This document shows positions 17,140-23,097 of a stretch of DNA of 23,097 nucleotides, in pieces. Position 1 is the first letter of the stretch. Each line of letters begins with the position of its first letter. The notes beneath the pieces were generated by a model. That model was not told the DNA's origin. It saw only the letters and a program-made list of their open reading frames with translations, and did no database searches. This DNA comes from an uncultured bacterium (GTDB lineage: Bacteria; Actinomycetota; Coriobacteriia; Coriobacteriales; Coriobacteriaceae). Both the position numbers and the translations under genes were made by a program. Location: the NCBI GenBank assembly GCA_905216175.1, contig CAJMSV010000019.1:1-23097 (forward strand), given 5' to 3'.

Positions 17140-17220
17140 GTGAGCTCAATCCAAACATGTACATCAGCCTCCAAAGATGTCGAAAAATGTCGTTTTTGGA
17201 GGGTGACGTACATGTTTTGG
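17140..17220 (-). repeat. Palindromic repeat, copy 2 (inverted)
   Basis: This is the reverse-complement counterpart of 15950-16029, starting with GTGAGCTCAAT and ending in GTACATGTTTTGG. It differs by one substitution (GACGTAC for GATGTAC) and one extra T in the run TTTT. The short sequence ATCCC occurs just outside both outer ends, at 15944-15948 and 17221-17225, in the same direction; it may be a target duplication but is not perfectly placed. Confidence 0.95.
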
Positions 17221-17351
17221 ATCCCTGGCATTCCAGCAACGCCACGCCCGCATCCGCTGCTAACCGTTTACCGAGCAATAGGGTCGCAATCGGCGCCGAA
17301 CATGTACTATGTACGGGCATTGTTCAAACCCGTAACTCAAAGGACCCCATC

Positions 17352-18041
17352 TTGCCCGTCGTCGCCGCTATAACCGTTACCTCACATGCCTCGGATGCCA
17401 TGGTCGCTATCCCCTTTTGGCTCGAGATGTTCGCCGTTGTCGCTGCATCGATCTCGGGTGTGCTGGTTGCGCGCGAACACAAGCTCGACCTGGTGGGCGC
17501 GGTCGCGCTCGCGGTGGTCTGCGGTCTGGGCGGCGGTCTTTTGCGCGATATGACACTCCAGGTCGGCAACGTCTACATCCTCAACCAGCCAATGGCGCTG
17601 CCGCTCTCCATCGCCACAGCGGCCATCATCTACATCTTCCCGGCAATCGTCGATAAACCCGAGAAACTCATCCCATTGCTCGACATCGTCTCGGTCGGCA
17701 TCTACGCCGCCACCGGAGCGGACAAGGCACTGGTTTATGGCTTTGCGCCGGCCGTATGCATCATGATGGGCTTTTTCACCGCGGTGGGTGGCGGCATGTT
17801 GCGCGACGGCTTTATGGGCGTGGTTCCGGGCATTTTCCAACGCACTAACTTTTATGCCATCGCGGCTATCGCCGGATCGGCAAGCTATGTGTGTCTCGTT
17901 ATGAGCGGCATTATGAGCAATGTCGCCGCGTTAGTCGTATGCGTCGCGGTGACCATGGGCCTGCGCTGGCTCTCGCTGCGCTTTGACATCAAAAGCCCTA
18001 CCGAGGAAGACATCGCGCGCTTCTTGCATCGCAAAAAGTAG
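17352..18041 (+). CDS. TRIC/UPF0126 family membrane channel protein
   Basis: This multi-pass membrane protein belongs to the UPF0126 (YicG-like) family, related to trimeric intracellular cation channels. The family's two internal repeats show the motifs GLGGGLLRDMTL and GGGMLRDGFMG, each in the middle of a hydrophobic bundle of about seven helices. Members are thought to pass potassium or other cations; substrate is inferred. Start choice is uncertain: the TTG at 17352-17354 follows AAAGGA by seven bases and gives 229 residues (PVVAAITVTS...); the ATG at 17400 gives 213 residues, the more usual length, but lacks a ribosome-binding site. The open frame extends further up through the repeat, but that part does not look coding. 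A weak AACC/GGTT hairpin with CTTTTA lies 30-45 bp after the stop. The next gene starts 106 bp on. Confidence 0.85.
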   Translation: MPVVAAITVTSHASDAMVAIPFWLEMFAVVAASISGVLVAREHKLDLVGAVALAVVCGLGGGLLRDMTLQVGNVYILNQPMALPLSIATAAIIYIFPAIVDKPEKLIPLLDIVSVGIYAATGADKALVYGFAPAVCIMMGFFTAVGGGMLRDGFMGVVPGIFQRTNFYAIAAIAGSASYVCLVMSGIMSNVAALVVCVAVTMGLRWLSLRFDIKSPTEEDIARFLHRKK

Positions 18042-18147
18042 ACAGCACGGCACAACCCTTCGAAATGCAACCGAGAGGTTCTTTTAGAGCGCCCGCGCGT
18101 TGGGTACCCTGTTAGATACATGTTGAACACCTAACGAAGGACCACCT

Positions 18148-19293
18148 ATGCCTTGCAATCAATTCCCGCCGACGCAACGTCGCAAAACGCGAGGTCGCCT
18201 CTTTTTCGCACTCGCCCTCATCGCGTTGGCGCTCGTTGCCCTTCCCGCCGGAGCCTTTGCCGGCACGGATACCGCCGGAAACGTTCTCGCGACCGACGAA
18301 GACTCCACCCCATCTGGCGTCGAAGGCGACCTGTACTGGGCCGGTCAGAGCCTCAACCTGGACGACACCTCCATCGGCCGCGATATTATCGCGGCAGGCG
18401 AGAGCTTGTCGATTCGCGACTGCACCGTAGGCGGAGCCGTTCGCCTGGCGGCGCGCACCATCGATATCTCCAAAACCGCAATCGATGGCAGCGTGACGGT
18501 AGCCGGTCAGCATGTCGTGCTCAACACTGGTAGCACCGCCAACTGTTTTTACGCGATGGGCGAGACAGTTGCCCTACGCGGCTCCGCCAAGTCGGCAGCG
18601 CTCGCAGGCGACACCGTGACCATCGATGGCACCGTCGACGGCGATGTCGAGGTTTGGGCCGATAAGCTCGTCTTGGGCAAGAACGCCCGCATTACCGGCA
18701 CCGTGAACGCGCACGTCTCCGAGGACCCCGAGCGCGCCGCAGGAGCCGAGGTCGGCGCGCTCAAGATCGACCGCACCGAGAACGAAGATACTTCCACCCT
18801 TAACGATATCGTCGGCGGCGTCGTGGCCGCTGCCCTGTCGACCTGCTTTATCGCCCTGTTGCTCGAGCTCGTCTTTCCGCGTGCGACCGCCAGTGCCGCC
18901 GGCATGCTCCGCCAGCGCCCCACGCCCCTGTGGGTGAGCGGTCTTCTGGGCACGATTGCTGTCGTCCCCACCATCCTGCTGCTGATTATCTCTATCGCTG
19001 GCCTGTCGCTTGCCGGAACCCTCTTGTGCGCCGTGATCGGCGTCGCGCTGGTCTCCACCGCTTTTGCGGGCTGCGCAATCGCCCGCATGGTCGGACACAA
19101 CCAGAACCGCTACGCCATGGCCGCCGTGGGCGGTATCGCCGCAGGTGCCCTCACGGGACTTCCTCTCATCGGCGACTTCGTCAGCGGCGTGGCCTTTGTC
19201 TTTATGCTCGGCTACATTATCCAAATCATCTGGCGCAACGCCCACCTCAAGCCCCAACAAGCCTCCAACACGCCAGGACTCCCCGCCGCCTAG
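18148..19293 (+). CDS. Secreted/membrane bactofilin-like protein
   Basis: This 381-residue protein starts with a signal-like hydrophobic helix (about 17-38, ending AGAFAG) and continues with a repetitive stretch at about 55-190. Short turns such as GDLYWAGQ, GRDIIAAG, GGAVRLAA, GSVTVAG and GDVEVWAD resemble the right-handed beta-helix of polymer-forming bactofilins. From about residue 220 there are four to five hydrophobic helices to the end. A cytoplasmic bactofilin would have no signal or membrane helices, so this is a membrane-anchored variant with the helix domain outside. That interpretation is inference. The ATG at 18148 follows GAAGGA by six bases. Function in the envelope is unknown; the polymer role is not proven. 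Confidence 0.75.
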   Translation: MPCNQFPPTQRRKTRGRLFFALALIALALVALPAGAFAGTDTAGNVLATDEDSTPSGVEGDLYWAGQSLNLDDTSIGRDIIAAGESLSIRDCTVGGAVRLAARTIDISKTAIDGSVTVAGQHVVLNTGSTANCFYAMGETVALRGSAKSAALAGDTVTIDGTVDGDVEVWADKLVLGKNARITGTVNAHVSEDPERAAGAEVGALKIDRTENEDTSTLNDIVGGVVAAALSTCFIALLLELVFPRATASAAGMLRQRPTPLWVSGLLGTIAVVPTILLLIISIAGLSLAGTLLCAVIGVALVSTAFAGCAIARMVGHNQNRYAMAAVGGIAAGALTGLPLIGDFVSGVAFVFMLGYIIQIIWRNAHLKPQQASNTPGLPAA

Positions 19294-19298
19294 CCGCA

Positions 19299-19360
19299 AC
19301 CACCACAAAAGGGCCAGGCACCTTTGTGGTGGTGCAAAGCAACCTGACCCCATTGCACCA
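19299..19360. repeat. REP-like double hairpin
   Basis: Two adjoining inverted repeats. The first pairs ACCACCACAAAAGG (19299-19312) with CCTTTGTGGTGGT (19321-19333), with one extra A. The second pairs TGGTGCAA (19330-19337) with TTGCACCA (19353-19360). Loop sequences such as GCCAGGCACC and CCTGACCCC resemble the cores of REP elements spread by RAYT transposases. It follows the bactofilin-like gene and may also help terminate it. Confidence 0.6.
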
Positions 19361-19394
19361 AAAAGGGCGCCGACCATTGCGGTCGACGCCCTTT
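19357..19394 (-). terminator. Terminator of typA
   Basis: AAAGGGCG with an inner GACC (19362-19374) pairs with GGTC and CGCCCTTT (19381-19394). On the minus strand TTTTTGG follows the stem. It starts 27 bp after the typA stop and abuts the REP-like hairpins. Because the stem is nearly symmetric it could also stop plus-strand transcription (CTTTCTTATT follows). Confidence 0.85.
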
Positions 19395-19421
19395 CTTATT
19401 GGCGATTATAAGCCCCAGCGC

Positions 19422-21260
<1,839 letters not shown>

Positions 21261-21377
21261 GTAGTTCCCCTATCTTCTATCCATATACAAACGGCACGCG
21301 TATGCGACCCGCCCAGCAACACAACGCTCAGCGGGAATATTGAGCCTTTTACCGAAAACTCGTTTATTTTAGCGATT

Positions 21378-21827
21378 TTAGATGAGAGGGGTTTCCTCAC
21401 CTGCAGGTTCAGGGTCGCTCCACATAAAACCATCGCCGGCGCCCATGCCCTCATACAGCACATATGCCGAAAAGCCGCTCTCGAGCGTGGTCTCAAAGAA
21501 GCTCACGAGCAGAGCGTCGTGATAGCCACCGTCAATCTCGACGCAGCCGGTATAGCCGATGGCATAGCGGGCGATACGGCCCAGGCCCTCGTCCTTAAGA
21601 CCCATCTTGTGCTCGGAGATAAAGTTGGTGGCGGCCTCGAGGCACGCCTCCTCGCCGTCCTCGTCGAGCGCTGCCAGATAGCGGTTGGAAGCAGCGTCCT
21701 CGATCGCCACAACTACGCCCGGATTCTCGCCGGCGGCAAGATCGTCCAAGAACGCGCCGATCAGGTCACACACCATGGCGTCGAGCTCGGCGGAGACGTT
21801 ACCGGCGTCCTGCATATCCTGTGCCAT
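21378..21827 (-). CDS. Small unrecognised acidic protein
   Basis: I do not recognise a family. The 149-residue protein has no membrane helix or metal-binding motif and is acidic, with Asp/Glu spread throughout (VVVAIEDAASNRYLAALDEDGEEAC, YIGYTGCVEIDGG-like segments). Its pattern of alternating hydrophobic strands and helices suggests a compact cytoplasmic alpha/beta protein. The ATG follows AAGG at seven to eight bases. It starts 30 bp after the small membrane-protein gene and is likely co-transcribed with it and the DUF151 gene. Its function is unknown. Confidence 0.75.
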   Translation of the reverse strand: MAQDMQDAGNVSAELDAMVCDLIGAFLDDLAAGENPGVVVAIEDAASNRYLAALDEDGEEACLEAATNFISEHKMGLKDEGLGRIARYAIGYTGCVEIDGGYHDALLVSFFETTLESGFSAYVLYEGMGAGDGFMWSDPEPAGEETPLI

Positions 21828-21857
21828 CTTTAGACCTTCCCATCGAATCCGGCGTCG

Positions 21858-22214
21858 TTACAGTTCTTGTGCCTCGGCAGCGATCTTGGCGGCAGCGTCG
21901 CGGGCGCGCACCATATCCATCGCACGCTTGTCGAGTACCTTGATCTGGTTGGTCAGCATGACTGCATCGACCACACCCCAGATTACCAAGCCTGTTGAAA
22001 TCGAAAACCCAAGCGCACCAACTGTACCACGAAGACGAGAACAGATTACTGCGACAAGGGCGGAGATGATAACCATCTTGATATAGGAGACGCGGCGCTC
22101 GCGAAGCGTGCGGGCCTGCGTCACATAGGCGATGCGAGCTGCCTCGGATGCCTCCGAGCGCATCTGGGCTTCACGCGCGATGGCGGCCGCTTCAGCCGAT
22201 ACGCGGGTACCCAT
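21858..22214 (-). CDS. Small two-helix membrane protein
   Basis: I do not recognise the family. The 118-residue product has an Ala/Glu/Arg-rich helical N-terminus, two hydrophobic helices (about 44-60 and 65-86) and a second charged helical tail (VLDKRAMDMVRARDAAAKIAAEAQEL). It would form a hairpin in the membrane with both ends inside. The start at 22212-22214 is preferred because GGAGAGG precedes it by six bases; an upstream ATG directly after the DUF151 stop (22242-22244) adds 10 residues and has no ribosome-binding site. It is probably co-transcribed with the DUF151 gene upstream. Confidence 0.7.
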   Translation of the reverse strand: MGTRVSAEAAAIAREAQMRSEASEAARIAYVTQARTLRERRVSYIKMVIISALVAVICSRLRGTVGALGFSISTGLVIWGVVDAVMLTNQIKVLDKRAMDMVRARDAAAKIAAEAQEL

Positions 22215-22244
22215 CAGCAACCTCTCCGCTCGCGTGCCAGACAT

Positions 22245-22745
22245 TTAGAAGTCATCGGGGGAGAGCGTATGGACGAACTCGTCGAACTTCTCGAACTCCT
22301 GCTCGTCGTCGACTTCCTCGGCGTGCGGTGAGACGGTACCCAGGCGATTCATGATGTCGTCTTCAACGAACATGGGGGCATTACTGCGTACGGCAAGGGC
22401 GATGGCGTCGCTCGGACGTGCATCGATTCTATGCTCGCTGCCATCGGCCAACACGACAACCGTCGCATAGAACACCGGCGGCTCGGCACGAACGATCTCG
22501 ATGCGCTCGAGCTTGGCGCCCAGGGCATCGACAGTGTCAAGCAGCAGGTCATGCGCAATCGGGCGCTCGGCGCGACCGCTATCGATGCCACGGCTAATGG
22601 CCGCGGCCTCAAACGAGCCGGTCTGAATGGAAAGCGAACGCAGGGGTGCCGTCGAATCCGACTTGCCGCAGCGCTCACGAAGCACGATAAGCGATGGCAC
22701 GGGACCGGCGGCCATGACGATGGTCTCTATGTCGACACGAACCAT
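22245..22745 (-). CDS. Bifunctional nuclease-domain (DUF151) protein
   Basis: The protein belongs to the BFN/DUF151 family, small proteins with DNase/RNase activity reported for plant members and found widely in actinobacteria. The 166-residue sequence shows GSFEAAAISRGI, RPIAHDLLLDTVDALGAKLERIEI, FYATVVVLADG and the hallmark DARPSDAIALAVRSNAP. The last 30 residues form an acidic tail (HAEEVDDEQEFEKFDEFVHTL). The ATG at 22743-22745 follows GGAGGTG by four bases; an in-frame ATG 16 codons earlier lacks one. It appears to be the first gene of an operon with the two small genes that follow. Catalytic function in bacteria is not well established. Confidence 0.92.
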   Translation of the reverse strand: MVRVDIETIVMAAGPVPSLIVLRERCGKSDSTAPLRSLSIQTGSFEAAAISRGIDSGRAERPIAHDLLLDTVDALGAKLERIEIVRAEPPVFYATVVVLADGSEHRIDARPSDAIALAVRSNAPMFVEDDIMNRLGTVSPHAEEVDDEQEFEKFDEFVHTLSPDDF

Positions 22746-22802
22746 GGAACACCTCCGGTACGTAGCGGTTAACACGCGGCAGGGCCGCCGCATTGAATAG
22801 CT

Positions 22803-22832
22803 ATACTACCCAATCTTTCGCCCAGCACACAA
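22803..22832 (-). promoter_or_regulatory. Possible promoter of the DUF151 gene
   Basis: On the minus strand TTGTGT (22832-22827) is 18 bp from TAGTAT (22808-22803), with transcription starting about 50 bases before the start codon. Both boxes are partial matches. A small GCGGC/GCCGC hairpin (22776-22791) lies in the leader. Confidence 0.35.
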
Positions 22833-22885
22833 AATCAAAGCAGTTAATTTGGGACGGGGCTTTTTTGACTACTTTTGTTGGATAA

Positions 22886-22916
22886 GAAAAAAGCCCCGAG
22901 GCTATGCCCCAGGGCT
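22886..22916 (-). terminator. Terminator of the tRNA-Ala/tRNA-Ile transcript
   Basis: On the minus strand an 11-bp stem with two G-U pairs (22916-22906 with 22902-22892) closes a three-base loop and is followed by six T. It begins 14 bp after tRNA-Ile. Its A-run side is also complementary to GGGGCTTTTTT at 22856-22866, so a second, competing hairpin exists. Confidence 0.9.
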
Positions 22917-22929
22917 CTTCACGTTTTGA

Positions 22930-23006
22930 TGGTGGACCTGACAAGATTCGAACTTGTGACCTCCCGGTTATCAGCCGGACGCTCTAACCAACTGAGCTAC
23001 AGGTCC
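22930..23006 (-). tRNA. tRNA-Ile(GAT)
   Basis: Read on the minus strand, GGACCTG pairs with CAGGTCC, followed by A and an encoded CCA (22932-22930). The anticodon loop CTGATAA reads GAT (Ile AUC/AUU), with GTTCGAATC in the T loop. It is four bases after tRNA-Ala. Such a pair is usually found in rRNA spacers, here without visible rRNA. Confidence 0.97.
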
Positions 23007-23010
23007 ATCA

Positions 23011-23086
23011 TGGTGGAGGTTAGGGGGATCGAACCCCTGACCTCAGGCTTGCAAAGCCCGCGCTCTCCCAGCTGAGCTAAACCCCC
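23011..23086 (-). tRNA. tRNA-Ala(TGC)
   Basis: Read on the minus strand, GGGGGTT pairs with AACCTCC including one G-U pair, followed by A and an encoded CCA (23013-23011). The anticodon loop TTTGCAA reads TGC (Ala GCA/GCN). It is followed by tRNA-Ile with a four-base spacer, and is probably co-transcribed with it. Confidence 0.97.
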
Positions 23087-23097
23087 ACGGAGAAAGT

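Noticed and set aside
15788..17220. Integration of an island into tRNA-Ser with an attachment-site repeat
   Set aside because: No duplicate of the tRNA 3' end could be found on the far side of the unit, and no integrase is present; the inverted repeats give a better explanation.
22930..23086. Part of an rRNA operon, suggested by the Ile-Ala tRNA pair
   Set aside because: A strong terminator follows tRNA-Ile directly and no 16S or 23S sequence is visible; the order also differs from the usual 16S-Ile-Ala-23S.

Overview
The window looks like the chromosome of a high-GC, low-complexity gut actinobacterium of the Coriobacteriia, probably Collinsella or a close relative. This is inference, based on base composition, codon use and remembered resemblance of several small proteins to that class; no single sequence feature proves it. 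Most of the window is core housekeeping DNA on the minus strand, with strong hairpin terminators between units. Three short stretches (carA leader, ABC exporter leader, and the region after the serine tRNAs) carry unusual palindromic DNA.

Layout. 1-355 is non-coding: a T-rich tract and large inverted repeats behind carB. 356-5111 (-) is carA-carB, making carbamoyl phosphate for pyrimidines and arginine; the carA leader has a hairpin that strongly resembles a PyrR RNA-binding site and overlaps the Shine-Dalgarno. 5394-8142 (-) is an ABC exporter followed by an unrecognised single-pass membrane protein. 8327-10348 (-) is a NUDIX hydrolase behind purD, which uses a TTG start. 10467-11753 (-) is purA with a good promoter, and 11847-13238 (-) is dnaB. 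13463-15154 (-) is the classic rpsF-ssb-rpsR-rplI operon with promoter, leader hairpin and terminator.

The next part points the other way. Two serine tRNAs (GGA, CGA), each with its own terminator, lie at 15649-15916 (+). Immediately after them is a 1.27 kb unit: one minus-strand gene for a PD-(D/E)xK-like/DUF559-like protein, flanked by two almost identical 80-bp copies of a palindromic repeat in opposite orientation. It is the best candidate for a mobile or accessory system here. Then come a TRIC/UPF0126 membrane channel gene and a secreted/membrane bactofilin-like protein (+), followed by REP-like hairpins.

The right end (minus strand again) holds typA (ribosome-associated GTPase), a small unrecognised protein, a small two-helix membrane protein, a bifunctional-nuclease-domain (DUF151) protein, and tRNA-Ile(GAT) and tRNA-Ala(TGC) with a shared terminator.

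Many long open frames on the strand opposite carB, the ABC exporter, purD, purA and rplI are by-products of high GC and were not annotated.
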